Below are positions 34,725 to 42,121 of a DNA stretch of 64,000 bases, one piece after another. The notes under the pieces were generated by a model. That model did not search any database. It had not been told where the DNA came from and saw nothing but the letters and a program-made list of their open reading frames with translations. Numbering within the stretch: the stretch's first letter is position 1; each line of letters begins with the position of its first letter. The stretch lies in the NCBI RefSeq assembly GCF_026184235.1, contig NZ_CP110806.1, positions 3,472,001 to 3,536,000 on the forward strand, given 5' to 3'. The DNA comes from Cellulomonas sp. S1-8. Lineage in GTDB: Bacteria > Actinomycetota > Actinomycetes > Actinomycetales > Cellulomonadaceae. The position numbers were made by a program, and so were the translations under genes.

Positions 34725-36395
34725 GTGACGCAGACGGGCACCCGTCCCCGGCAGCCGCAGGACGTCGCGTCCGCGCTGCTGTCCGCGATCCTCGACATGG
34801 CGGGCGACCTGGACACCCGGAGCCTGCTGGAGCGGTTCGTCGCGGCGAGCACGAGCCTGACCGGTGCCCGTTACGGGGCGATCAACATCGTCGACGAGGA
34901 CGGCGCGTCCGTCGAGTTCGTCCAGAGCGGCGTCGCGGACTCCGTCGTCGCTGCCCTGGGGCACCCCCCGCACGCCTGGGGCGTGCTCGGGGCGATCCCC
35001 GACCAGGGCGTCCTGCGTCTGGAGGACCTGACCCACCACCCCGACTTCGGGGGCCTGCCGCCCGGGCACCCGCCGATGGGCTCGTTCCTGGGCGCCGCGG
35101 TGCGGGTGCGCGGCGAACGCTTCGGCACCCTGTACCTCTCGGAGAAGCGCGGGGGTTTCGACGAGGACGACGAGGCGGTCGTGCTGTCCCTGGCCGCTGC
35201 CGCCGCCGTCGCGGTGCTGAACTCCCAGTCCTACGCGCTGGAGGTCCGCCGCCAGCAGTGGCTGTCCGCCGCCCAGGAGATCTCCACGATGCTGCTGGAG
35301 GGCGCCGACGCCGAGGACGTCCTCGAGCGCGTCGCCGCCGCCGCCGCGCAGGTCGGCGACGCCGACGTCGCCGCGATCGTCCTGCCCGGGCCCGGTGACG
35401 AGCTGCTCGTCGAGATCGTCACGCCCGCGGGAAGGGCGTTGCTGGGTGCGGACATGAGCGGCGAGCCGCGCGTCCGCGCCGTGTTCGACGAGGGCACCGG
35501 GTCCCTGCACACGGACGCCGGCGCCGACGGCGTCGCCGTGCTGCCCGGCTACGGACCGGCGCTGCTCGCACCGATGCACGCCACCGGGCACGTCGGTGTG
35601 CTGCTGCTGCTGCGTCACGTCGGCGGTGCACCCTTCACCGCCGAGGACCTGGGGCTGGCCCAGTCGTTCGCCCGGCAGGCGGCGCTGGCGTTCGTGCTGG
35701 GCGAGGCCCAGCGCCTGCGCGGTCACGCCGCCGTGCACGACGAGCGGACCCGGATCGCGCGCGACCTGCACGACCTGGCGATCCAGCAGCTGTTCGCCGC
35801 CGGCCTGCAGGTCGAGTCCCTGCGAGCGGACCCCGGGGAGCAGGTGTCCCCGCGGGCGACGCGCGTCCTGGAGCAGGTGGTCGAGCACGTCGACGCGAGC
35901 ATCCGGCAGATCCGGGTCATCGTGAGGACGCTCGACGACCCCGGTGCGACGATCCCGCTGGTCCAGCGGGTCGTCGCCGAGGTCGAGCTCGCGCACTCCT
36001 CGCTCGGGTTCGCCCCGCACCTCGTGGTGCAGCTGGACGGCCGGCCCGTGGATCTCGTCGCCGGCGACCGCGTCCTGGCGTCCGCGATCGACGAGCTCGT
36101 CGCCCCGGGCCGCGCGAACAACGTCGTCGCGGTCGTGCGCGAGGGCCTGTCGAACGTGGCCCGGCACGCGCGCTCGCACGCGGTGTCGGTGCGGCTGACG
36201 GTGACGACCGGCGTACCCGCGCTCGTCGTCGTCGAGGTCGAGGACGACGGGGTCGGGGTGCCGCCCGCGCCCACGCGCGCGTCCGGGACGCGGAACCTGG
36301 CCCAGCGCGCCGAGGAGTCCGGCGGCTCGTTCTCGCTGCTGCGGCCGGCCTCGGGACGCGGGGCCCTGCTGCGGTGGTCGGCGCCGCTGGACTGA
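34725..36395 (+). CDS. GAF-domain sensor histidine kinase (DevS/DosS-like)
   Basis: 556 residues. Two GAF domains, at about 30-170 (ARYGAINIVDEDG ... GTLYLSEKRGGFDEDDE) and about 185-335, are followed by a HisKA_3 region with His349 (RDLHDLAIQQLFAAGLQ) and a C-terminal ATPase (VREGLSNVARHARS, then DDGVGVPPAPTRASGTRNLAQRA). This layout and the DLAIQQLFA sequence fit the redox/oxygen-sensing DevS/DosS type; haem binding is not shown. It is soluble. No response regulator is adjacent, so the partner is elsewhere. GTG 34725 follows AGGAGG by five bases. Its 3' end is copied into the tandem repeat that follows. Confidence 0.88.
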   Translation: MTQTGTRPRQPQDVASALLSAILDMAGDLDTRSLLERFVAASTSLTGARYGAINIVDEDGASVEFVQSGVADSVVAALGHPPHAWGVLGAIPDQGVLRLEDLTHHPDFGGLPPGHPPMGSFLGAAVRVRGERFGTLYLSEKRGGFDEDDEAVVLSLAAAAAVAVLNSQSYALEVRRQQWLSAAQEISTMLLEGADAEDVLERVAAAAAQVGDADVAAIVLPGPGDELLVEIVTPAGRALLGADMSGEPRVRAVFDEGTGSLHTDAGADGVAVLPGYGPALLAPMHATGHVGVLLLLRHVGGAPFTAEDLGLAQSFARQAALAFVLGEAQRLRGHAAVHDERTRIARDLHDLAIQQLFAAGLQVESLRADPGEQVSPRATRVLEQVVEHVDASIRQIRVIVRTLDDPGATIPLVQRVVAEVELAHSSLGFAPHLVVQLDGRPVDLVAGDRVLASAIDELVAPGRANNVVAVVREGLSNVARHARSHAVSVRLTVTTGVPALVVVEVEDDGVGVPPAPTRASGTRNLAQRAEESGGSFSLLRPASGRGALLRWSAPLD

Positions 36396-36480
36396 GCGCG
36401 CCGCTGGAGTGAGCGTGCCGCTGGAGTGAGCGCGCCGCTGGAGTGAGCGCGCCGCTGGAGTGAGCGTGCCGCTCTGAGCG
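36381..36480 (+). repeat. 17-bp tandem repeat starting in the kinase stop codon
   Basis: Five full copies (36381-36465, unit GYGCCGCTGGASTGAGC) plus a decayed sixth. The first copy includes the last codons and TGA of the kinase gene. Units differ at one or two positions. Probably made by replication slippage. Confidence 0.85.
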
Positions 36481-36659
36481 CGGTGTCCTGAGCCTCAGGG
36501 GTCGACGACCGGCGCGGCGCTACTACCGGGCTCCGACCGACGCCCGCCGCGCGGTGCAGCGCAGGGCGGGGCGCACGCAGGCGCGTCGACGGCCGACTCG
36601 CCAGATGAATCGATTAATCCCTCGAACGAACTCTTCATCAGGGCATGTCGGGCATGGCA

Positions 36660-36675
36660 ATGTGAAGGTTCACAT
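36660..36675. promoter_or_regulatory. Palindrome ATGTGAAGGTTCACAT upstream of GH62
   Basis: Seven-base arms around GG. It resembles a CRP-type site but with the half-sites four bases apart instead of six, so a different regulator may bind. Confidence 0.45.
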
Positions 36676-36692
36676 CGCGGTCAACGCCGACC

Positions 36693-36706
36693 CGCAAGCG
36701 TTTGCG
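36693..36706. promoter_or_regulatory. LacI-family-type operator upstream of GH62
   Basis: CGCAAGCGTTTGCG fits the AAnCGnTT centre of LacI-family operators. It lies 68 bases before the GH62 start, where sugar-responsive repressors often bind. Confidence 0.5.
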
Positions 36707-36773
36707 CGGCGTCGACCGCGCCCGTTCCACCTCGCAGCGCCCCCGAACACCTGATGACTCGAAGGAGAGCAGC

Positions 36774-38363
36774 ATGAGACCAGCACGTGCACCCGGGGCC
36801 CTGAGCCCGGTGCGAGGACGTCGGAACCGCTGGGCGTCGGCGCTCGTGGCGGCTGCCGTCGCCGTGTCCGGAGGCGCCCTCGCGGTCGCCGCCGCACCGG
36901 CGGCATCGGCGGCGACCGTCGACCCGAACGCGTCGTACGTGCTGCTCAACCGCGGGAGCGGCAAGGCGCTCGACGTCTACAACCTCTCGACGGCCGACGG
37001 CGCCCGCATCACGCAGTGGACCCGCAACAACGGCTCGCAGCAGCAGTGGCAGTTCGTCGACTCGGGCAACGGCAACTACCGCATCAAGTCGCGGCTGTCG
37101 AGCAAGGTCCTCGACGTCTACAACTACTCCACCGCAGACGGCGGGGCGATCGTGCAGTACACCGATCGCAACCAGGAGAACCAGCAGTTCCGGATGCAGG
37201 ACGTCGCCGGCGGCTACGTGATCTTCATCGGCCGCCAGTCCGGCAAGGCCATCGAGGTCCAGGGCGGGTCGACGGCCGACGGCGCCAACATCGTCCAGTA
37301 CTCGAACTGGGGCGGCACCAACCAGCAGTGGCAGCTCGTGCAGGTCGGCGGGACCACCCCGACGGCCCAGCCCACGTCGAACCCGACGGCCAACCCCACG
37401 TCGAACCCGACGACGCAGCCCACGAGCAACCCGACCACGCCGCCCCCGTCGGGCAACTGCACCCTCCCGTCGTCGTACCGCTGGCGTGACTCGGGCGTCC
37501 TGGCGCAGCCGCGATCGGGCTGGGCCTCGCTCAAGGACTTCACCGTCGCCCCGTACAACGGGCAGCAGCTCGTCTACGCCACGACGCACGACAACGGCGA
37601 GTCGTGGGGCTCGATGAAGTTCGGGCTGTTCTCGAACTACAACCAGATGGGCTCCGCGAGCCAGACCGCGATGCCGTTCACGGCCGTCGCACCGTCGATG
37701 TTCTACTTCGCCCCGAAGAACATCTGGGTGATGGCCTACCAGTGGGGTGGCCCGTCGTTCTCCTACCGGACCTCGACCAACCCCGACAACATCAACGGCT
37801 GGGGCGCGCACCAGACGCTCTTCACCGGCACGATCTCGAACTCGGGGACCGGTCCGATCGACCAGGCGCTCATCGGTGACGACCAGAACATGTACCTGTT
37901 CTTCGCCGGCGACAACGGCCGCATCTACCGGGCCTCGATGCCGATCGGGAACTTCCCGGGCAGCTTCGGGTCGTCCTACCAGACCATCATGACCGACACG
38001 ACGAACAACCTGTTCGAGGCCGTGCAGGTCTACAAGCTGGCCGGCCAGCAGCGGTACCTCATGATCGTCGAGGCCATCGGCGCGAACGGCCGGTACTTCC
38101 GGTCCTTCACCGCCACCAGCCTCGGCGGCACGTGGACGCCGAACGCCACGTCGGAGAGCAACCCCTTCGCCGGCAAGGCCAACAGCGGCGCCACCTGGAC
38201 CAACGACATCAGCCACGGTGAGCTGCTGCGCACGAACGCCGACCAGACCATGACGGTCGACCCGTGCAACCTGCAGCTGCTCTACCAGGGCCGCAGCCCG
38301 AGCTCGGGTGGCGACTACGGCCGCCTGCCGTACCGACCCGGCCTGCTGACGCTCCAGCGCTAG
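36774..38363 (+). CDS. Secreted GH62 alpha-L-arabinofuranosidase with CBM13
   Basis: 529 residues. Signal peptide ending near ASAA (about 46), then a beta-trefoil CBM13/ricin-type domain with three Q-x-W-like repeats (QQWQF, NQQFRM, NQQWQL), a TSNPT-rich linker at about 200-222, and a GH62 catalytic domain ([49 protein letters not shown]). GH62 enzymes remove arabinose side chains from arabinoxylan. It would act outside the cell in hemicellulose breakdown, and fits a Cellulomonas lifestyle. ATG 36774 follows GAAGGAGA. Probably induced by sugars through the LacI-type site upstream. Confidence 0.93.
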   Translation: MRPARAPGALSPVRGRRNRWASALVAAAVAVSGGALAVAAAPAASAATVDPNASYVLLNRGSGKALDVYNLSTADGARITQWTRNNGSQQQWQFVDSGNGNYRIKSRLSSKVLDVYNYSTADGGAIVQYTDRNQENQQFRMQDVAGGYVIFIGRQSGKAIEVQGGSTADGANIVQYSNWGGTNQQWQLVQVGGTTPTAQPTSNPTANPTSNPTTQPTSNPTTPPPSGNCTLPSSYRWRDSGVLAQPRSGWASLKDFTVAPYNGQQLVYATTHDNGESWGSMKFGLFSNYNQMGSASQTAMPFTAVAPSMFYFAPKNIWVMAYQWGGPSFSYRTSTNPDNINGWGAHQTLFTGTISNSGTGPIDQALIGDDQNMYLFFAGDNGRIYRASMPIGNFPGSFGSSYQTIMTDTTNNLFEAVQVYKLAGQQRYLMIVEAIGANGRYFRSFTATSLGGTWTPNATSESNPFAGKANSGATWTNDISHGELLRTNADQTMTVDPCNLQLLYQGRSPSSGGDYGRLPYRPGLLTLQR

Positions 38364-38377
38364 TCCGCACCAGGCGC

Positions 38378-38418
38378 ACGCCCCCCACGCACCGTCCCGG
38401 ACGGCGCGTGGGGGGCGT
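38378..38418. terminator. Terminator after GH62
   Basis: 13-bp stem (38378-38390 with 38406-38418), loop of 15 bases, between the convergent GH62 and unknown membrane genes. Confidence 0.75.
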
Positions 38419-38435
38419 CGTCGTGCGACGGGAGT

Positions 38436-38933
38436 TCAGCGCGCAGCGGCGGCGGCACGCGGCCGGCGCGCGACCACGTCGTCCCGGCGGCGGACGACGA
38501 GCACCACCGCTGCGCATGCCACGACGGCGAGCACGTCGCCGGGGTCCGGCTGGATGAGCACCGCCACCGGCGCGCCCGCCCCGGCGACGACCGCGTCAAC
38601 GGGGTAGCGCAGCACGCCCACGACCCCGGCATAGATGTCACGCGCCGCCCCCGAGAGCTTGACCGCCGCGAACACGGCCGCCGTCAGCACGGCCGTGACG
38701 CACGCCGACCGGGGCGTGGGCGCACGTCGCAGCACCACCTCCCGGGCCGCCAGGAGCAGGAACGGGAAGAACGCCAGGCCCGCGACGTCCGACAGCTTGC
38801 CCGTGACGGGACCCGGTGCTGCCGCCTTCAGCAGGTGGTCGTTGAGCAGGAGGACCGCGAGGCCCACGAGGGCGACCGGGTGCAGCACGAGGTCGCCGCG
38901 CACCCGCGCGGCCACCCCGCCGTCCCGGGTCAC
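38436..38933 (-). CDS. Unknown membrane protein
   Basis: 165 residues with four or five hydrophobic segments, including HPVALVGLAVLLLNDHLLKA and LSDVAGLAFFPFLLLA. The run NDHLLKAAAPGPVTGKLSDVAGL resembles a conserved actinobacterial membrane family of unknown function. GTG 38933 overlaps the preceding stop in GTGA, so it is coupled to the upstream exported protein gene. Confidence 0.65.
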   Translation of the reverse strand: MTRDGGVAARVRGDLVLHPVALVGLAVLLLNDHLLKAAAPGPVTGKLSDVAGLAFFPFLLLAAREVVLRRAPTPRSACVTAVLTAAVFAAVKLSGAARDIYAGVVGVLRYPVDAVVAGAGAPVAVLIQPDPGDVLAVVACAAVVLVVRRRDDVVARRPRAAAAAR

Positions 38934-39514
38934 GTCGTGCCCGGCCTCGGCTCGGACTCGTCGAGCGAGAGCGCCTCGACGGTCTCGCCGCGCAGCTCGC
39001 CCAGGTGCAGGGTCACGGGCGCGACCAGGTCGACCGGCAGCAGGAACTCGAGCCGGGCGTACGCCGGCTCCGGGTTCCCACCCTGCGACCTCGGCGGCAG
39101 CCACGCGCGGGAGTCGACCTCCTCGGGGGACCAGGTGCGTCCCCGTCCGTCGCTCACGGACAGGGTGCGCAGCGTCTCCTCGGGCACCGCAGCCATGTAC
39201 TCGCCACCGATCCGGAAAAAGATGCCCACCGACGCCTCGGTGCTGTCCGCGCTCAGGCAGCCGGGCGCACGGACGTCGACCCGGACGACGTCGATACCAC
39301 CGACGACGAACGCGCTCGGGGTCGCGAAGCGCGCCATTCCGCCCACGTAGTCCTGCGGGCCGTAGAAGTCGCTGATGACGCCGTCGGCCGGGGGGTCGGG
39401 GCACTTCTCCGTCGGCGGCGTCGTCGCGAGGGTCGCACCCGCGCCCACGAGCAGCACGATCGCGACGGCGGCGGTGCGCGCCCGGGTCCGCCACCCGGTC
39501 CTGGTCATCGGCAT
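38930..39514 (-). CDS. Unknown exported protein, coupled to a membrane protein
   Basis: 194 residues. An N-terminal hydrophobic segment (about 12-29) is a signal peptide or anchor. The rest is beta-rich and acidic with one early CPDPP motif and an APGCLSADST loop; no family recognised. ATG at 39514 has no obvious ribosome site. Forms a two-gene unit with the following membrane protein. Confidence 0.6.
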   Translation of the reverse strand: MPMTRTGWRTRARTAAVAIVLLVGAGATLATTPPTEKCPDPPADGVISDFYGPQDYVGGMARFATPSAFVVGGIDVVRVDVRAPGCLSADSTEASVGIFFRIGGEYMAAVPEETLRTLSVSDGRGRTWSPEEVDSRAWLPPRSQGGNPEPAYARLEFLLPVDLVAPVTLHLGELRGETVEALSLDESEPRPGTT

Positions 39515-39877
39515 GGTCGCACCGTAGGGCTGCGACCGCCTCCAGGTCCGGTGCGTTGCCGTTCCGTCACCCCGTTGGTGCCGCTTCGACGCCAGCACCC
39601 GGACGAACCCCCCAAGCTCGACTCCCCCCTGACCCCCGGGTGCCTCGCACCCCACGAAAGTGGGCACGTCTGTGACCACTCCCGTTCTCGAGCCGTGCCG
39701 GAGTGACCACTGTGCGCGCCGGCGTCCCCGGGCGGGTGAACTCCGCGCCGTCCGGTTCACCGCTGGGCGAACACGCATCCGGAATGGTCCACCCGTAGCC
39801 GATGGTTCAGGTGAGCAGAACGTGCGGTGCCGTCACGGACGAGCATTGCTCCCTCCAGCGAGACGAGGAGTCCGCCC
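39515..39877. other. 363-base gap with GTGACCACT motifs
   Basis: Contains two GTGACCACT motifs at 39672-39680 and 39703-39711 and the ribosome site of the next gene. No gene, RNA or clear promoter seen. Confidence 0.5.
39672..39711 (+). repeat. Two GTGACCACT motifs upstream of the small CxxC gene
   Basis: Copies at 39672-39680 and 39703-39711, 31 bases apart, in the same orientation. Further copies lie in the downstream palindrome and at 40169-40177. Confidence 0.55.
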
Positions 39878-40102
39878 ATGAACGCCACCACCGTCGACGC
39901 CCGCACGACCACCGCCGAGCTCACCCTGCGCGACCGCTGCGACCGCTGCGGAGCGCGGGCGTACGTCCGCGCGACCCTGGGCCAGGCCGGGGGCGCGGAG
40001 CTGCTGTTCTGCGGCCACCACTTCCGTGCCCACGAGATGAAGCTGGTCGCCGCGGGCGCCACCATCCTCGACGAGCGCCACCGCATCGACGAGCAGGCCT
40101 GA
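39878..40102 (+). CDS. Small conserved actinobacterial protein with paired CxxC/CxxH
   Basis: 74 residues. DRCDRCGARAYVRA and ELLFCGHHFRAH give two Cys and a Cys-His pair that could form a zinc ribbon. This small protein (DUF7455-like) is widespread in actinobacteria but its role is unknown to me. ATG 39878 follows GAGGAG by seven bases. It is flanked by GTGACCACT motifs on both sides and followed by a perfect palindromic terminator. Confidence 0.85.
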   Translation: MNATTVDARTTTAELTLRDRCDRCGARAYVRATLGQAGGAELLFCGHHFRAHEMKLVAAGATILDERHRIDEQA

Positions 40103-40116
40103 CGAGTTGCTCCGTG

Positions 40117-40154
40117 CTGCGGGGAGTGGTCACACGTGTGACCACTCCCCGCAG
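40117..40154. terminator. 38-base perfect palindrome (terminator)
   Basis: 19-base arms without a spacer (40117-40135 and 40136-40154), starting 14 bases after the small CxxC gene. Each arm contains a GTGACCACT motif. Serves as terminator for this gene and perhaps for the convergent Fic gene. Confidence 0.8.
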
Positions 40155-40168
40155 CCGTGTCCGCATCC

Positions 40169-40177
40169 GTGACCACT
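40169..40177 (+). repeat. GTGACCACT motif downstream of the palindrome
   Basis: Another forward copy of the motif, 14 bases past the palindrome and 42 bases from the end of the convergent Fic gene. Confidence 0.5.
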
Positions 40178-40219
40178 TCCTGGCGGCGACGGTGCGCTTG
40201 CGCGCCGGCGGTTCCGGGC

Positions 40220-40825
40220 TCACGACCTCGCGAAGGCGAGCAGGGCGTCGAGCTCGTCGGGGTCGCGGTCGGCCGCGCGCAGCGCAGCGAGGTACGCGGC
40301 CCGGTCCGGCCCGTCCGCGTCGAGGTCCGCTGCGCCCCACGTGAAGACCGGCAGGCCGAGCGCCCGGCCGAGGACGTCGGTGAGCAGTCGCGCGTGCCGT
40401 CCGTTGCCGTTCGGGAACGGGTGGAGGGCGACCATCTGGTGGTGGACCCGCACGACCGCACGTTCCGGGGTGATCCAGGCCGTCCCCGGTGCGACCCAGA
40501 ACCGGGCGTCCCCGACCAGGTCGCGCACCCCTGTCGCGACCCGGGTCGGATCGACGCCGATGTTGCGCTCGGTCGTGCGGTACTGCCCCGCCCAGCGCCA
40601 CACCTGACCGAACATGCGGCGGTGCAGCTCACGGACGAACGCGTCGTCGAGCACGACGTCCGGTGTCCGCGGCGCCCGCCCCAGCGCCCACCGGCGACCC
40701 GATGCGATGTTCGCCTGCTCGACGAGGTTCAGGTCGGAGCGGGTGGCGACGAACGACGGGATGAGGCCCGCGGTCTCGTCCGGGGTCAGAGGCGTGGCAC
40801 CGTCCGGGTCGAACGCGTCAGCCAC
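40220..40825 (-). CDS. Mobile mystery protein B (Fic domain)
   Basis: 201 residues. The Fic motif is HPFPNGNGRHAR at 135-146 with the catalytic His135; the usual acidic residue before GNGR is Asn here. RTPDVVLDDAFVRELHRRMFGQVWRWAGQYR is the conserved N-terminal part of Fic proteins. Fic enzymes transfer AMP to target proteins. Together with the HTH gene just upstream it forms the mobile mystery protein A/B pair, found in mobile regions and likely a toxin-antitoxin-type module. GTG 40825 overlaps the upstream gene by eight bases. Confidence 0.9.
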   Translation of the reverse strand: MADAFDPDGATPLTPDETAGLIPSFVATRSDLNLVEQANIASGRRWALGRAPRTPDVVLDDAFVRELHRRMFGQVWRWAGQYRTTERNIGVDPTRVATGVRDLVGDARFWVAPGTAWITPERAVVRVHHQMVALHPFPNGNGRHARLLTDVLGRALGLPVFTWGAADLDADGPDRAAYLAALRAADRDPDELDALLAFARS

Positions 40826-41276
40826 CGACGCGCCACAGGCCGCGGGTGTCGACGAGCTCCGCCGCCCGGTCGTCCAGCAGCTGCCGGGCCTGCCCGGCAT
40901 CGAGGCTCTGGGCCTCCAGCGCCATGGTCGTCGCGACGGGACCGAGCTCGGCCCGGGCGACCTTCTCGGCCTGGCGGCGTACCTGGTCGTCCAGCGGCAC
41001 CCGGGGAACCAGGGCGTAGACGAGGTCGCAGCCGAGCGCGTCGGCGGCCCTGGCCAGGGTGTCCAGGCCGATGGTGCCGGCACGTTCGCTCGCCTCGAGC
41101 TTGGTCACGGCCGTCGGGGACACGCCGAGGCGCGTGGCCAGGTCACGGCCGCTCATCCCCACCGCGTCGCGGACCGCCCGGACCCATCCTCCGGCAGGGC
41201 GCGCGAAGGCCTCCGTCGGCAGCGCACGGAGCGCCGCCGTCCGGCGATCGAGCTGTCGGCGGGCCGCCACCCTCAT
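40818..41276 (-). CDS. Mobile mystery protein A (HTH antitoxin-like)
   Basis: 152 residues. RRQLDRRTAALRALPTEAF at the start, then WVRAVRDAVGMSGRDLATRLGVSPTAVTKLEASE, an XRE-type helix-turn-helix. The C-terminal half is helical. It is the partner of the Fic protein and probably represses the operon and restrains the toxin. ATG 41276 is preferred to GTG 41282 because the TGAGGG ribosome site is then about seven bases away. The promoter region upstream is unusually AT-rich. Confidence 0.88.
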   Translation of the reverse strand: MRVAARRQLDRRTAALRALPTEAFARPAGGWVRAVRDAVGMSGRDLATRLGVSPTAVTKLEASERAGTIGLDTLARAADALGCDLVYALVPRVPLDDQVRRQAEKVARAELGPVATTMALEAQSLDAGQARQLLDDRAAELVDTRGLWRVGG

Positions 41277-41312
41277 GTGCACACCCTCAGGTTATCGTAG
41301 ACCGCCATTTTG

Positions 41313-41322
41313 TACACGTGTA
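41313..41322. promoter_or_regulatory. Palindrome TACACGTGTA upstream of mobile mystery A
   Basis: A perfect 10-base palindrome in AT-rich DNA 37 bases before the start; probable autoregulatory operator. Confidence 0.5.
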
Positions 41323-41364
41323 GGTTTTGATATGTGCGCCCAACGCCCACTTGTAGGTGATCAG

Positions 41365-41523
41365 GACCGTCGCCTCATACGTGGCGACGACGCGTGCGGA
41401 ACGGCACCTCGTGGCGACGTGGGCCGCCGCACGCTCGACCGGGAACGACACCCACCCGTCGCCCAGCGACACCTCGTGGTCGACGGGCGCGCCGTCGGCC
41501 GTCGTGGGCACGAGGAGCAGGCC
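41365..41523. pseudogene. Chimeric remnant: helicase piece joined to RDD piece
   Basis: 41365-41428 matches the helicase gene at 43727-43792 (plus strand; encodes the LAYVATTRARRHLVATWAA region). 41429-41523 matches the end region of the RDD gene at 44185-44278, including 31 identical bases (41429-41459). The ~390 bases that separate these pieces in the intact copy are missing. Neither piece has a start or complete domain. It is a scar of a duplicated, deleted helicase-RDD unit. Confidence 0.8.
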
Positions 41524-41540
41524 TGCGTCAGGATGAGCAC

Positions 41541-42017
41541 GTGAGCGAGCTCCCCACCTTCACCGTCGCCGACCTCGAGGCCGAGCCGCGGCTCGACCTC
41601 CCGGCGTTCACGCAGGACGACGCCGTGGACCTCGGCCTGCTGGCCGTCGCCGTGGTCCGCGAGCGCGGCGCGAACCTCGCGGTGCGCGTCGAGCTGGGCG
41701 GCGAGACGGTGTTCCTGGCCATGACCGGCTCGACGGGCGCCGGCAACGTGCCCTGGCTCGAGGGCAAGGCGCGTGCCGTGCACCTGTTCGGTGAGCCCTC
41801 GCTGCTGGTGCGCCGGCGCCACGAGGCAGCCGGCACGCCGTTCGACCAGCGCACCGACGTGGATCACGACCTGCTCAAGGCGCACGGCGGGTCGGTGCCG
41901 CTGCGCGTCGACGGCGAGGTCGTGGGCACGCTGACGACGTCGGGCGAGCCTGACGTCGTCGACCACGCCGTGGCGGCGCAGGCCGTACGCCGCTACCTGG
42001 CGACACGCACCGACTGA
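41541..42017 (+). CDS. UPF0303/haem-degrading domain protein
   Basis: 158 residues with LPAFTQDDAVDLGLLAVAVVRERG at the N-terminus and a later FGEPSLLVRRRHEAAG region, matching the UPF0303 (HbpS-like, haem-degrading domain) family. Role unknown, possibly binding haem or small ligands. GTG 41541 follows AGGATGAG. It begins only 18 bases after the chimeric remnant. Confidence 0.82.
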   Translation: MSELPTFTVADLEAEPRLDLPAFTQDDAVDLGLLAVAVVRERGANLAVRVELGGETVFLAMTGSTGAGNVPWLEGKARAVHLFGEPSLLVRRRHEAAGTPFDQRTDVDHDLLKAHGGSVPLRVDGEVVGTLTTSGEPDVVDHAVAAQAVRRYLATRTD

Positions 42018-42121
42018 CGTGTGCGGTACGACGTCCAGCAGGCCGGCGGGCAGACGATCGGCTGGCCGGCCCCGCACGCGGCACGATGTGTCCTCGACCG
42101 ACGACCGGGGTGGGAGGACGC

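Larger units (their letters stand above)
36396..36773 (+). other. 378-base gap: tandem repeats and GH62 control region
   Basis: Holds no gene. The first 85 bases are the 17-bp tandem repeat; the middle is AT-richer (ATCGATTAATC near 36609) and the last 115 bases carry two palindromic operators before the GH62 start. Confidence 0.7.

Noticed and set aside
41287..41511. A 74-codon minus-strand frame before the UPF0303 gene
   Set aside because: It is explained by the chimeric helicase/RDD remnant; it contains pieces of two different genes in different original senses.
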